Source of the DNA: an uncultured Pseudomonadales bacterium
Lineage (GTDB): Bacteria; Pseudomonadota; Gammaproteobacteria; Pseudomonadales; Balneatricaceae
Direction: 5' to 3'
DNA length: 40,957 bases
Assembly (NCBI GenBank): GCA_938084925.1
Contig: CALKFY010000112.1
Coordinates: 1 to 40,957, forward strand
The position numbers were made by a program, and so were the translations under genes. The notes beneath the pieces were generated by a model, which saw nothing but the letters and a program-made list of their open reading frames with translations, had not been told where the DNA came from and did not search any database. Below are positions 32,501 to 40,615 of the stretch, piece after piece; the stretch's first letter is position 1; the number at the start of each line of letters is the position of its first letter.

Positions 32501-33489
32501 CCATACAAAGGCATAATCTGCCATTGTGGACGGTCTAATTTGCGTAAAAACTGCGCTAGTTCACGTATATCCCGTTCACCCGGCAAGAAAATCAATACGT
32601 CACCGACGGACTGGCCTTTACCGCGTTCGTGCTTTTCGATTTCTACTAACGCCTGTTCAACCCCATCTAACACAGCTTGGTCGCGGCCTAGACTACGATC
32701 TTCTTGCTTGCCATCGGCATCACTGCCTTGGAACAAAGGACGGTACCAAAGATCCACAGGATAAGTACGGCCACTCACTTGCACCACTGGCGCATCGTTA
32801 AAATGCTTGGCAAAGCGTTCGACGTCGATAGTTGCTGAGGTAATAATTAACTTTAGATCTTTACGGCGTTGCAATAGCTGCTTTAGATAGCCCAGCAGGA
32901 AATCGATATTGAGACTACGTTCGTGGGCTTCATCCACGATGATAGTGTCATAGCGCAGTAAATCTGGGTCTTGGCGAGTTTCGGCCAATAAGATGCCGTC
33001 GGTCATCAGCTTAACAAGGGTATTATCAGAGACCTGCTCATTAAAGCGTACTTGATAACCCACTTGCTGACCAAGGGCTACCTGCAGCTCTTCGGCAATG
33101 CGCTGGGCAACACTACGGGCAGCCAAGCGCCGTGGCTGCGTGTGCCCAATTAAACCGCGTACGCCCTGCCCTGCTTCTAAGCATAGCTTGGGTAGCTGGG
33201 TGGTTTTACCAGAGCCAGTTTCACCGGCAAGCACCACCACTTGATTGTCTTTAATTAGCTCAACTAGTTTGTCACGCTGACCTGAGACCGGTAAATCTGG
33301 GTAGGTTATTTTGGGCAGGGCTTGCTGGCGCTGCCGCCAGGTCTGCGTAGATTTTTGCCATTGTTCCTGCAATTGCAATTGCATACGGTCGACTGGCTGT
33401 TTTTGCTTGATGCGCTGGGCTATTTTGGCATCCAGTTTTTGCAAACTAGGCAAATCTTTAGCAAGGCAATGGGTAAGATCAACAGACAT
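29581..33489 (-). CDS. hrpA: ATP-dependent RNA helicase HrpA (DEAH-box)
   Basis: Large DEAH helicase of 1302 residues, near the E. coli HrpA length (1300). Motif I GETGSGKT is at 89-96, DEAH at 186-189, followed by SAT, LATNVAETSVTVPGIRYVID, QRKGRCGR and the HA2/OB region. The rest is the long HrpA-specific C-terminal domain of uncertain role. It acts on RNA, possibly in rescue of collided ribosomes and mRNA processing, as reported for E. coli HrpA. It starts at ATG 33489 with GAG about eight bases upstream. Its stop faces the LysR gene stop four bases away, and the fadD gene lies upstream on the same strand. Confidence 0.97.
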   Translation of the reverse strand: MSVDLTHCLAKDLPSLQKLDAKIAQRIKQKQPVDRMQLQLQEQWQKSTQTWRQRQQALPKITYPDLPVSGQRDKLVELIKDNQVVVLAGETGSGKTTQLPKLCLEAGQGVRGLIGHTQPRRLAARSVAQRIAEELQVALGQQVGYQVRFNEQVSDNTLVKLMTDGILLAETRQDPDLLRYDTIIVDEAHERSLNIDFLLGYLKQLLQRRKDLKLIITSATIDVERFAKHFNDAPVVQVSGRTYPVDLWYRPLFQGSDADGKQEDRSLGRDQAVLDGVEQALVEIEKHERGKGQSVGDVLIFLPGERDIRELAQFLRKLDRPQWQIMPLYGRLSFAEQQKVFQPGGAGRRIVLATNVAETSVTVPGIRYVIDPGTARMSRYSYRSKVQRLPIEAISQASANQRKGRCGRVSAGICIRLYDEDDFLSRPEFTDAEILRTNLASVILQMQDLKLGAVTDFPFIDMPDSRFVNDGVKLLQELGALDDRRRLTPLGKQLARLPVDPRIARMVLAGAQWGALQEVLVIAAALTIQDPRERPQDRQQAADQKHQQWREDDSDFLSLVNLWQDHEEQRQELSQNQLRKWCTKNFLAYMRMREWREVHRQILLMCQHMGLSINQEPASFEAIHRALLTGLLGNIGHKDEDGSFLGPRQRRFHVFPGSALYKKPPTWIMASELVETSRLFARGVAKIDPAWVEDIGGSLLKYNYSEPAWHKRQGQVMAMEQVSLYGLVLASQRKVPYGKIDADVSQQLLIMEGLVQGNLVTKGSFLAHNRDLVDEVEGLEAKTRRRDILVDDRVVFDFYAEKLASANSLVTSTAAFERWRKWAEKQEPKLLYMSKQDLMRDQADTVSVMAFPDRLHWQDMSWPLSYQFEPGNEQDGVTLRVPVNQLKRIPVKRLTWLVPGLLLDKISALIRGLPKSQRKAFVPVPNYAQAVYEALTADNIDLLDAVARQLQRMSGRPFDVQLLQDVVLDDLYYMGIQVVADDGKALAYSRDIESLLVKYANNAGETRPQAQHKLMQTGLTSFPEQALPEQITITQAGAKMPVWPALKDDGKSVAVVFADSGDEAKGLTRDGLLRLYRIALNEQVKHLGKTLPSMRKAELLFAAIGKAPSLREQVFAKAIESVFLQGQWPTNHEAFKKSLELRGDLPAAVEYIIGLVIQVLSSNQAIRKQLKGQLNLAWANVYQDVGGQLESLVSSEFVAQTPLAVMSDLPRYMKAIDHRLTRFAQQLPKENAWVQELRDWQQRYLQAQKRCLPYSPMAIALQDFYWQLQEYRVSLFAQQLGTKHPVSSKRLLKQWQEIESLG

Positions 33490-33610
33490 AACAACTCAGA
33501 AATAACTTGGACAGGAATATGCTAGTTAGCATTGAGGCGCTATTTTAAGGATTTAGAGGGGTAATGGCAAAACAATGGGCGAGATATTTGGGGCTGCATT
33601 AGCTATAAGC

Positions 33611-33629
33611 GGGGCAGAGAGCCTGCCCC
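33611..33629. repeat. GGGGCAG-N5-CTGCCCC hairpin between fadD and hrpA
   Basis: A perfect 7-bp stem with a 5-nt loop (AGAGC), about 55 bases past the fadD stop on the minus strand. It has no T tract, so it is either a weak terminator, a processing site or a short REP-like element. A nearby run AGGTCGGACCCC (33659-33670) echoes the GGGGTC palindrome at 26346. Confidence 0.55.
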
Positions 33630-33682
33630 ATGACCGTAGGGAATGTTTTGGGTACCTCAGGTCGGACCCCATTACTGAAATA

Positions 33683-35299
33683 TTAATCACGCAAGGCGCG
33701 TCGTAAAATTTTACCTACGTTGGTTTTTGGTAGTTCATCACGGAATTCAACAGCCTTAGGTACCTTGTAAGCAGTCATATGGTCACGACAATAAGCAATC
33801 ACTTCTTGTTCCGTTAGAGCTGGATCAGACTTCACCACAAACAACTTCACGGTTTCACCAGAGGACTCATGAGGGATGCCCACAGCAGCACACTCGACAA
33901 TACCAGGATGCTGGCTTGCCAAGTCGTCAATTTCGTTAGGGTATACGTTAAAGCCCGACACAATGATCATGTCTTTCTTGCGATCTACTAAGCGCACAAA
34001 GCCATCGTCAGCAATAATGGCAACGTCACCGGTCTTAAACCAGTCGTCCAACATCACTTCGGCCGTAGCTTCTGCACGATTCCAATAGCCGGCCATGACT
34101 TGTGGCCCACGTACACATAGTTCGCCTTCTTCACCATTGGCCAATTTATTACCCTCTTCATCAACCACCATCACTTCGGTGCCGACAATAGGTTTACCAA
34201 TGTAGCCAACACGGATGTCGTCATATGGGTTTAGGGTCACCACTGGCGAGGTTTCCGTGAGGCCATAACCTTCACGAATGCCACAACCTGTGACTTCCTT
34301 CCAACGGTCTGCCGCCGCATGCGTTAGAGCCATGCCACCAGATAGCGTCTGTTTGAGGCCGCTAAAGTCCAATTTGGCAAATTCTGGATTGTTGCACAGA
34401 CCAACAAATAAGGTGTTCAAACCGGCAAAAGAGTTAAACTTGTACTTACTCATCTCTTTAACAAAACCAGGGATATCACGAGGGTTAGGAATCAATACCA
34501 CATGATGACCACAGTCGCTCATTACTAAACTTAGGGTAAAGGCATAGATGTGATATAAGGGCAAAGGTGAAATAACGATTTCGCTTTCGCCATCTAAATC
34601 TTCTTTAACGCTGGATCGTACCTGCACCATGTTGGCAACAAGGTTACTGTGTAGTAGTTCGGCGCCTTTAGAAACACCTGTTGTACCACCTGTATACTGC
34701 AGAGCGGCAGTATCACTAAGCTTTACATCCACCGACTGGGCAGGTTTGGCGCTACCTAACGATAAGGCTTTGCGGAAGCTGATAGCTTGCGGCAGGTTAT
34801 AAGCAGGAACTAGCTTTTTCACCTTCTTCACAACGGTGTTGATCAAGAGGCGTTTAGCAAATGGGTGCATATCGGCCAGTTCAGTAACCAATACAGTATT
34901 AATTTTTGTCTTAGGTACAACCGTCTCTGCCAAGTGCGCCATGTTAGCTAAGATCAACAAAGCTTTAGCACCAGAATCGTTAAACTGGTGTTCCATTTCA
35001 CGAGCAGTGTATAAAGGATTGGTATTTACAATCACCAAACCAGCGCGCATGGCACCAAATACAGCAATTGGAAACTGCAGCACGTTAGGTAGCTGAATGG
35101 CGATACGGTCGCCCGGTTCTAAATCAGTGTGGTTTTGAATATAAGAAGCAAACTGCTCGCTAAGCTTATCCATTTCACGGAAGCTAAAGGTTTGCCCCAT
35201 ACAGGTAAAAGCAGGTTTATCGCCATAGCGACCACAGGCTTCAAGAAAAACATCGGCAACAGACTGGTATGATCCCATATCGATAGTGTCTACGGTCAT
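33683..35299 (-). CDS. fadD: Long-chain fatty acid-CoA ligase
   Basis: Activates fatty acids to acyl-CoA with ATP at the inner face of the membrane, feeding beta-oxidation. The 538 residues belong to the AMP-forming ligase family. The P-loop YTGGTTGVSKGA is at 202-213, GYGLTETSPVV carries the A5 motif, and the catalytic lysine is K530 in PKTNVGKILRRALRD at the C-terminus. The ATG at 35299 has AGGA nine bases upstream. A short tandem repeat sits just before the Shine-Dalgarno. Alongside aceA and glcB it fits growth on fatty acids; substrate chain length cannot be told from sequence. Confidence 0.93.
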   Translation of the reverse strand: MTVDTIDMGSYQSVADVFLEACGRYGDKPAFTCMGQTFSFREMDKLSEQFASYIQNHTDLEPGDRIAIQLPNVLQFPIAVFGAMRAGLVIVNTNPLYTAREMEHQFNDSGAKALLILANMAHLAETVVPKTKINTVLVTELADMHPFAKRLLINTVVKKVKKLVPAYNLPQAISFRKALSLGSAKPAQSVDVKLSDTAALQYTGGTTGVSKGAELLHSNLVANMVQVRSSVKEDLDGESEIVISPLPLYHIYAFTLSLVMSDCGHHVVLIPNPRDIPGFVKEMSKYKFNSFAGLNTLFVGLCNNPEFAKLDFSGLKQTLSGGMALTHAAADRWKEVTGCGIREGYGLTETSPVVTLNPYDDIRVGYIGKPIVGTEVMVVDEEGNKLANGEEGELCVRGPQVMAGYWNRAEATAEVMLDDWFKTGDVAIIADDGFVRLVDRKKDMIIVSGFNVYPNEIDDLASQHPGIVECAAVGIPHESSGETVKLFVVKSDPALTEQEVIAYCRDHMTAYKVPKAVEFRDELPKTNVGKILRRALRD

Positions 35300-35320
35300 G
35301 GTACAGGTTCCTATTTTTTT

Positions 35321-35352
35321 AATTATTTAATTATTTAATTATTTAATTATTG
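35321..35352. repeat. 8-bp tandem repeat (AATTATTT x3 plus AATTATTG) in the fadD leader
   Basis: Three perfect copies and one copy with a single change, directly preceded by a T run, starting 22 bases upstream of the fadD start codon. Such AT-rich units can change copy number by slippage and may alter promoter spacing or leader structure; that is inference. Confidence 0.85.
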
Positions 35353-35436
35353 TAATTAATAACGCTACTGAGGCAATATTCTACACATCCATTACCTAAA
35401 GACAAAATATATTTAAACAAGTGTTTTAATAAACCA

Positions 35437-36201
35437 CTAAATGACTTTGCCGTCACACAATACCAACATACTGCCTGGGCGCATTTTCTGCCATTGTTCA
35501 TTATCGGTTAAAGGATCAGTGGCAACGACGGTAACGATGTCATTGGGTGTGGTTTGGGTACCAAAATCCACCTGCATCTCAGCATCTTTTAAACAAGCTT
35601 CTCCAAATGGCGCACGGCGTGTAATCCAGCTCAGTTTGGTTGAGCAATAGCAATACAGATACTGCCCATCTGATAACAGCATGTTGGCAACACCACGGTG
35701 ATGCAACGAATCCATGAGTTGTTGCAAATGCAGCCGCACAGGCCAAGGATCTGAGCTAGGCTTAGGAAAAGCGTGACGGAGCTCGCCTAAAAGCCAACAA
35801 AAAAGATGTTCACTATCGGTGCTGCCGACAGGCAAGTAATGCTGCAATGGCAAACTTTCGTAACCTTTAATTTGGCCATTATGAGCAAATGTCCAATGCC
35901 GGCCCCACATTTCACGCTGAAAAGGATGAGTGTTTTCTAAGCACACCTGGCCCATGTTAGCCTGACGTATATGGCTGATGACGACATTGGATTTCATGGC
36001 ATGTTTTTGTACCAACTGGGCCACTTGAGAATCGACACTAGGCTGTGGGTCATGGAAGGAACGCGCCCCTTTGCCTTCGTAAAAAGTAATACCCCAACCA
36101 TCTACATGGGGACCAACACCGCCACCGCGCTGCATGAGGCCAGTAAAACTAAAACATATATCTGTAGGTACATTAGCACTCATACCCATTAATTCACACA
36201 T
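35437..36201 (-). CDS. Class II glutamine amidotransferase (YafJ-like)
   Basis: Protein of 254 residues with an Ntn-type glutaminase fold. ATG 36201 is chosen because it leaves MCELMGMSANVPTDICFSF, so Cys2 becomes the N-terminal nucleophile after Met removal; the TTG two codons upstream (36207) would hide it. Conserved blocks are RGGGVGPHVDGWGITFYEG, VVISHIRQAN and WTFAHNGQIKG, and GSTDSEHLFCWLL contributes to the active site. The partner that uses the ammonia is unknown for YafJ. A gap of 53 bases separates it from the bactofilin gene upstream, with no terminator visible. Confidence 0.9.
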   Translation of the reverse strand: MCELMGMSANVPTDICFSFTGLMQRGGGVGPHVDGWGITFYEGKGARSFHDPQPSVDSQVAQLVQKHAMKSNVVISHIRQANMGQVCLENTHPFQREMWGRHWTFAHNGQIKGYESLPLQHYLPVGSTDSEHLFCWLLGELRHAFPKPSSDPWPVRLHLQQLMDSLHHRGVANMLLSDGQYLYCYCSTKLSWITRRAPFGEACLKDAEMQVDFGTQTTPNDIVTVVATDPLTDNEQWQKMRPGSMLVLCDGKVI

Positions 36202-36254
36202 CAACAAATCTCACTAACTAAAACGCCCGCACAGGCCAAAGCCGCTAGTATACC

Positions 36255-36689
36255 CTATTCTAACAAATCGTCCTTTGGTACATGCGTAATTTCAGGTAGT
36301 TCAACACCCAACTCATTTTTCTCATAAGCCTTGCGCTCGCCAAAGAACTGTCCACCTGACTCTACTACCAGTTCGTTACATTGCAGCAAGCCGTGCACCT
36401 CCCCACCTGCTAGGACAACTAGGTTTTGGCACCAAACATCGGCTTTAACCAACCCCGCCACATGCAACGAATCTGCTCGTACCACGCCATTAATTTCGCC
36501 GCTGGTACCGACATCGATGCGTGCAGAAGAAACCACTTCGCCCTCTATCTGACCATTCACATGCAATAAACCAACAATAGTAAACTGTCCAGCTAGGTGA
36601 TTGCCTGGTGCAATTATTGTGACATTATCTGCTGCTCCGTTGCGCGTAGCGGCGGTTTGCTGAACATCTGCTTTATTAAAGATTGCCAT
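36255..36689 (-). CDS. Bactofilin (polymer-forming cytoskeletal protein)
   Basis: Protein of 144 residues with the beta-helical bactofilin core (about 22-115): regular short strands such as VTIIAPGNHLAGQFTIVG, VNGQIEGEV, IDVGTSGEINGVV and LHVAGLVKADV. Bactofilins polymerise without nucleotide and anchor envelope enzymes in cell shape or stalk formation. The ATG at 36689 has AGGAGA nine bases upstream, inside the M23 gene, which runs 76 bases further. The M23 peptidase-bactofilin pairing is known from other bacteria, so joint action on the cell wall is likely. The short C-terminal tail is acidic. Confidence 0.92.
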   Translation of the reverse strand: MAIFNKADVQQTAATRNGAADNVTIIAPGNHLAGQFTIVGLLHVNGQIEGEVVSSARIDVGTSGEINGVVRADSLHVAGLVKADVWCQNLVVLAGGEVHGLLQCNELVVESGGQFFGERKAYEKNELGVELPEITHVPKDDLLE

Positions 36690-37717
36690 GGAATTATTTC
36701 TCCTGTTTTGCTTAAAAAATGTTCAAATTCGGACAGTTGCCACTGCAGAAAAGGCTGTGGATCAACGGCAACCCCCAAATAACGAATTTCATAGTGTAAG
36801 TGCGGACCATCAGCCAAACCTGATTTGCCACAGCGGCCTACTTTCTGACCTTCATGTAACCACTCTCCTACCTTCACATCGCGTTTACTTAGATGTGCAT
36901 AGCGGCTACGAAAACCATAGTTATGCGTCACGCTTATCAAATGACCAAAACCTTTGCTATAGTGACTTTGCGTCACCACACCGGGAGCGGTGGCATAAAC
37001 CTCATGCCCTGTGCGACAAGCAAGGTCTACCCCTCTATGCAACTTACGTACTTTTTCAATAGGATGGATTCGGTAACCGTAAGCCGACGTCATACGTTGC
37101 AATTTTTGCAAAGGCCAACCTGAGGGAACGTGAAACATGACCTGACTACGCTGGTCGGCTAGTTGTACTAAGGGTGAGATCTTATCTTCTGCGATATTAG
37201 ATATACCTAACAGATGATGCAGGCGTTCGATACTGGGTTGGATTTTTTGGCGTTGTGTTTGCAGGTACTCTACTTCACGCACCAGCAAGCTTTGTTCTTG
37301 CATCAAGCTGTCTATACGGCTTTCTAAAGTTAACACAGTAAGCCGATATTGCTGATTAGTTTGCTGTAAATTCTTCAAGCTAACCGCTGCTGTAGGTGCC
37401 AAGTCGTGCAGTTTACCGAGCATTGTAGGGTGTATTGCTAAGGGCAACTCAAGGGACTTTATGCTATCCGTTAAGGCATAAACCTCAGCTTGCAACTTAG
37501 CCTCATTGAGCTCTAAAGCAGTATTTTGTTGCTTCACCTGTTGTCGCTGATACCAGTTATAGCCCAGCAAGCTATTGGCTAAAACAAGATTGATCAATAA
37601 CGCTAAAAAGCCGATACGTAAAATCCTTTGGGATTTTTGACTAAGCGTGATTTGACGAAAGTAGCGAACACTAGTGAGCGTTACCAGCAAAGGATCGCGC
37701 AAGATACATCCATCCAT
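36614..37717 (-). CDS. M23 (LytM) family peptidoglycan endopeptidase, membrane anchored
   Basis: Membrane-bound cell-wall hydrolase of 367 residues. A short cytoplasmic head (about 1-30) leads to a membrane helix (IGFLALLINLVLANSLLG, about 33-52) and a coiled-coil-like, Gln/Leu-rich linker to about residue 190. The LytM domain has zinc ligands H227 and D231 (HRGVD) and H306/H308 (HLH). It cuts peptide crosslinks in peptidoglycan. ATG 37717 is preferred to GTG 37732, which lies inside a terminator hairpin; even so, the ATG begins right after that hairpin's T tract. It overlaps bactofilin by 76 bases at its 3' end. Confidence 0.9.
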   Translation of the reverse strand: MDGCILRDPLLVTLTSVRYFRQITLSQKSQRILRIGFLALLINLVLANSLLGYNWYQRQQVKQQNTALELNEAKLQAEVYALTDSIKSLELPLAIHPTMLGKLHDLAPTAAVSLKNLQQTNQQYRLTVLTLESRIDSLMQEQSLLVREVEYLQTQRQKIQPSIERLHHLLGISNIAEDKISPLVQLADQRSQVMFHVPSGWPLQKLQRMTSAYGYRIHPIEKVRKLHRGVDLACRTGHEVYATAPGVVTQSHYSKGFGHLISVTHNYGFRSRYAHLSKRDVKVGEWLHEGQKVGRCGKSGLADGPHLHYEIRYLGVAVDPQPFLQWQLSEFEHFLSKTGEIIPWQSLIKQMFSKPPLRATEQQIMSQ

Positions 37718-37744
37718 AAAAAAGGGGACCACTGTGTCCCCTTG
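37718..37744 (-). terminator. Rho-independent terminator after the VWA gene, abutting the M23 start
   Basis: On the minus strand, AAGGGGAC-ACAGTG-GTCCCC followed by TTTTTT and immediately by the M23 ATG. The 6-bp GC-rich stem (37724-37729 with 37736-37741) with a T tract is a classic terminator. It follows the VWA stop at 37778 by about 34 bases. Confidence 0.88.
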
Positions 37745-37777
37745 TTAATAGTCATGTATCAAGTGTAGGCGCTATTC

Positions 37778-39718
37778 TCAATTTTGCGGATTTTCTCCAG
37801 CCTGAGATCTACTTTTCAATCTCACCCAAATCAAAATAGCCAAAAACATCAACAATAAGATGCCAAATAAGGCTATGCGGTTGTCTAATTCTTCGGCGGC
37901 CGGTTCGGCTTCAACAGTGACTTGCGGTGGTTGCGGTGGTGCTTGCGATGGTTCTAGTTGTAGCGGCTGATCTGGCTCGTCAAGCTCCTGCATCAACGCT
38001 TGCATATCATCAGTCGCCCGCTCTTGACTAACCACCAAGCTATTATCAGCAGCGCCATCGTCTTCTACCTGTGTCGTTTCTTCTACCTCTATAATGGTAG
38101 CAGCAGGTAAGTCTTCTACAGCAGCGGACTCTGCTTGTTGTTGCTGAGCAACTTGCTTAGGTGTTAACACGCTAACCTGTACACCTTCTATCTGGTAGAT
38201 TACTGGCTCACCAGTAAGCGTAACCCCATCAAGCATCAAGGATAAGCCCTGCAGCGCTTGCGTTTCTTGCCAACTACCCTGCCATTTATCCACATCTAAA
38301 GAGATAGACTTTTGTAAACCGGTGCCATCCGTGCGTTTACCAGAAAGTGTGACATGGCTAGCGTCTAGGTCCAATTGTTTAAACAATGGGGTGACAGCCG
38401 CCTTGTAGTGCAAGATATTACCAACTTGTTGTTGGCTTATGACGTAGTCAATCGGCGGGTGGACGCGTAGACTGCGCTCCACTTCTTGCGCCTTATCCCC
38501 AAAACTAAGCGTGGCACGCAAACGGTAAAGACCAAGCGCCGGTGGCGCCGGCATATCAATACGGGTCAAACTTGATAACAGACCTTGTTGATGCTGCCAC
38601 TGTACTTGTTGCTGCTCATTTTCTAAACTCAGCTGCAAAGTAAATTGGGACAACAACTCAGGGCTAGTAATGGCACCATTGGCATCCGCTAAAACTATTT
38701 GCAGTGATGTAGATTGGCCTAGATAAATATTATTACTTGGCAAACGCAGATCCATCCGCAGCTTGCCCTCTATGTTGACCCTAGTGACTTCCGCTGCGTT
38801 TGAAGTTACGACCCAAGTGCCTTGCTCTGGCTGCTGCACAGTCACAACGTCATGGGTACTGGATTCCTGCCAATCAACTTGCTTACTGGTTTCACCAGCA
38901 CTGATGACTTCGCCATCTGGGCTTTGCAAAGCCACACCTTGGTCGCCGTTCTTTTCTACCACGACGGTGATGCTTTCGGCATCTTCGTTAACAACAAAAG
39001 ACTGGCGATCGGTGGAGACTGGCGCCTGTTGTGTTAATACGCTGTTATCTAGCGCTCTTAAAAAAATATCTAACAATTGATCGGCGTTTTCAGCAACGGC
39101 AAACAAGCCATCGGTACGACGAGCAATGTCATTGAGGGTTTTTACATCAGCCGCATGGGACAAGCCAATAGCATGCACCAAAGCACCAGCTTCAACGTAC
39201 TGTTGGGTAATATGTTGAATTAGTTCATTACGGGCACGAATGTTAACCACTTCGTTTTTGGCCACATCAACCATACCATCAGTTAATAAGATAACGTGTA
39301 GGTTGCGTTGACTGTCGCGCGCTTTGTCATCAAAGGCAGCACTTTGTAAAGCACCACCTATATCGGTGTATTGACCATCGGAACGAATGTTCTGCGCGGC
39401 GGCCAAGGCTTGTGCACGCCATTGACCATCAATAGCACCGTGAGGCACAACAATATTTGCTTGGTCGGCAAATTCCCACACACCAGCCTGAGCATTTTCT
39501 GGCAGCAATTGGGTTAGCACCTGCAAAGCGGGCACGCGTAAATTGAGTGGGTCGGTTTTTTTCATACTGCCCGACACATCGACCAATATGCGAATATCTA
39601 TTTGGCTATCTAGATGTTGTGCTGAATTGGAAGACTGAGCATGGACTGAGGATGCGACAAACCCCAGTTGCATTAGCAAAAGAAAAAACAGGGCAAAGGG
39701 CCGAGTAAAGGTGGTCAT
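37778..39718 (-). CDS. Exported VWA-domain protein with C-terminal membrane anchor
   Basis: Protein of 646 residues. A Sec signal peptide (MTTFTRPFALFFLLLMQLGFVASSVHAQ) decides the ATG at 39718 over a longer frame to 39799. The von Willebrand A domain begins near residue 40 with the metal-site motif DVSGS (D47, S49, S51), followed by FADQ and ILLTDG. The middle is beta-rich (Ig-like by pattern) and the segment near 560-610 is Pro/Gln/Glu-rich. The end has a membrane helix (IALFGILLLMFLAILIWV) and a basic tail, so the bulk is periplasmic. Such proteins mediate protein-protein contacts, but a partner is not visible. It is followed by a terminator and the M23-bactofilin pair. Confidence 0.88.
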   Translation of the reverse strand: MTTFTRPFALFFLLLMQLGFVASSVHAQSSNSAQHLDSQIDIRILVDVSGSMKKTDPLNLRVPALQVLTQLLPENAQAGVWEFADQANIVVPHGAIDGQWRAQALAAAQNIRSDGQYTDIGGALQSAAFDDKARDSQRNLHVILLTDGMVDVAKNEVVNIRARNELIQHITQQYVEAGALVHAIGLSHAADVKTLNDIARRTDGLFAVAENADQLLDIFLRALDNSVLTQQAPVSTDRQSFVVNEDAESITVVVEKNGDQGVALQSPDGEVISAGETSKQVDWQESSTHDVVTVQQPEQGTWVVTSNAAEVTRVNIEGKLRMDLRLPSNNIYLGQSTSLQIVLADANGAITSPELLSQFTLQLSLENEQQQVQWQHQQGLLSSLTRIDMPAPPALGLYRLRATLSFGDKAQEVERSLRVHPPIDYVISQQQVGNILHYKAAVTPLFKQLDLDASHVTLSGKRTDGTGLQKSISLDVDKWQGSWQETQALQGLSLMLDGVTLTGEPVIYQIEGVQVSVLTPKQVAQQQQAESAAVEDLPAATIIEVEETTQVEDDGAADNSLVVSQERATDDMQALMQELDEPDQPLQLEPSQAPPQPPQVTVEAEPAAEELDNRIALFGILLLMFLAILIWVRLKSRSQAGENPQN

Positions 39719-39855
39719 GTTGTCTATGTCCAGTTGATTGCTGAAATAAAGCAAGAGCAATCCATAGTTGTTGTTATTGGTTTCTCCTAACCATAGCAAA
39801 AAACACTAATAATAACACCCATAATAACTAGAGCTTTTGCAGGACTTAGCTCAAC

Positions 39856-40308
39856 CTATTCTTCTTCATCCAATTGCTGGATTTCAATAATATATTCTCC
39901 CCAGTTATCGGGAGAGACTTTGCGCTCACTTACGGCCCATTTTTTTACTGTCATACCGGCTTTGATTGGGCTTTTTACATCACCAGTTTGTAGCGGATGC
40001 CAATCTGGTAGGTCTTCGCCAGCCGCAACTAAACGATAGCCACAGGTTTCTGGTAGCCAGTTAAAGTCATCCACGTTGTCTGGTGACACCTTGGTGCAAT
40101 CGGGTACCTTTAGTTGCCGCTGATCGTAAACCTGACATTGGCAGGTTTTTAAATCCAAATACTCACAAGCCACACGTGTGTGATACATCAGTGGTGCTTC
40201 GTCATCTATGATCTTTTGTAAGCAACATTTGCCACAACCATCGCACAAAGCTTCCCACTGCTGCTCGGTCATCTTGGTAATGGGCGTGTCTAACCAAAAC
40301 TTATGCAT
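39856..40308 (-). CDS. ycgN: YcgN family cysteine-cluster protein (UPF0260)
   Basis: Protein of 150 residues with the UPF0260 cysteine cluster: CDGCGKCC near residue 20, then CEYLD, CQCQVYDQR, PDCTKVSPDN and ETCGYRL. Such spacing suggests an iron-sulfur or zinc site (family property; metal unknown). It starts at ATG 40308, two bases past the ycgL stop, and is therefore part of the rnd-ycgL-ycgN run conserved in gammaproteobacteria. Its function has not been established. Confidence 0.93.
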   Translation of the reverse strand: MHKFWLDTPITKMTEQQWEALCDGCGKCCLQKIIDDEAPLMYHTRVACEYLDLKTCQCQVYDQRQLKVPDCTKVSPDNVDDFNWLPETCGYRLVAAGEDLPDWHPLQTGDVKSPIKAGMTVKKWAVSERKVSPDNWGEYIIEIQQLDEEE

Positions 40309-40310
40309 AA

Positions 40311-40607
40311 CTAGTACGTAGGATTCACTGGTGCTTTGTATAGATCCAACAAGTACTCGTCACGAGCTGGTGGCATTTGTAGGTAATAGCCCTTTTCATC
40401 AATGTCGGCAAGAATAGCTGATGCGTCTGCACGTGCCATCTTTTTGTCTTCTGTTAGCAACATATCCATACGATGCTGTGGCTGGCCAAACATTTTTAAC
40501 AAGGCCTCTGGCACATCAGCTAGGCCCTTAGCCTTAGCAACATACAAATACATTTCATCTTTTTTGGGGCTCCGGTAAATGGAGCAAATCATCTTGTCTT
40601 GGCTCAT
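40311..40607 (-). CDS. ycgL: YcgL domain protein
   Basis: Small cytoplasmic protein of 98 residues matching YcgL: MICSIYRSPKKDEMYLYVAK at the N-terminus, then VPEALLKMFGQP, MDMLLTEDKKMARADASAILADIDEKGYYLQMPP. The molecular function is unknown. GAGG lies five bases before the ATG at 40607, and the start follows the rnd stop by eight bases. A short polar N-terminal extension (MSQDK) is present before the usual MIC start. Confidence 0.93.
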   Translation of the reverse strand: MSQDKMICSIYRSPKKDEMYLYVAKAKGLADVPEALLKMFGQPQHRMDMLLTEDKKMARADASAILADIDEKGYYLQMPPARDEYLLDLYKAPVNPTY

Positions 40608-40615
40608 GGCCGCCT

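Noticed and set aside
31395-33525. Several plus-strand ORFs of 60-110 residues within hrpA
   Set aside because: They are antisense to a full-length, motif-complete HrpA and lack ribosome sites and recognisable domains.
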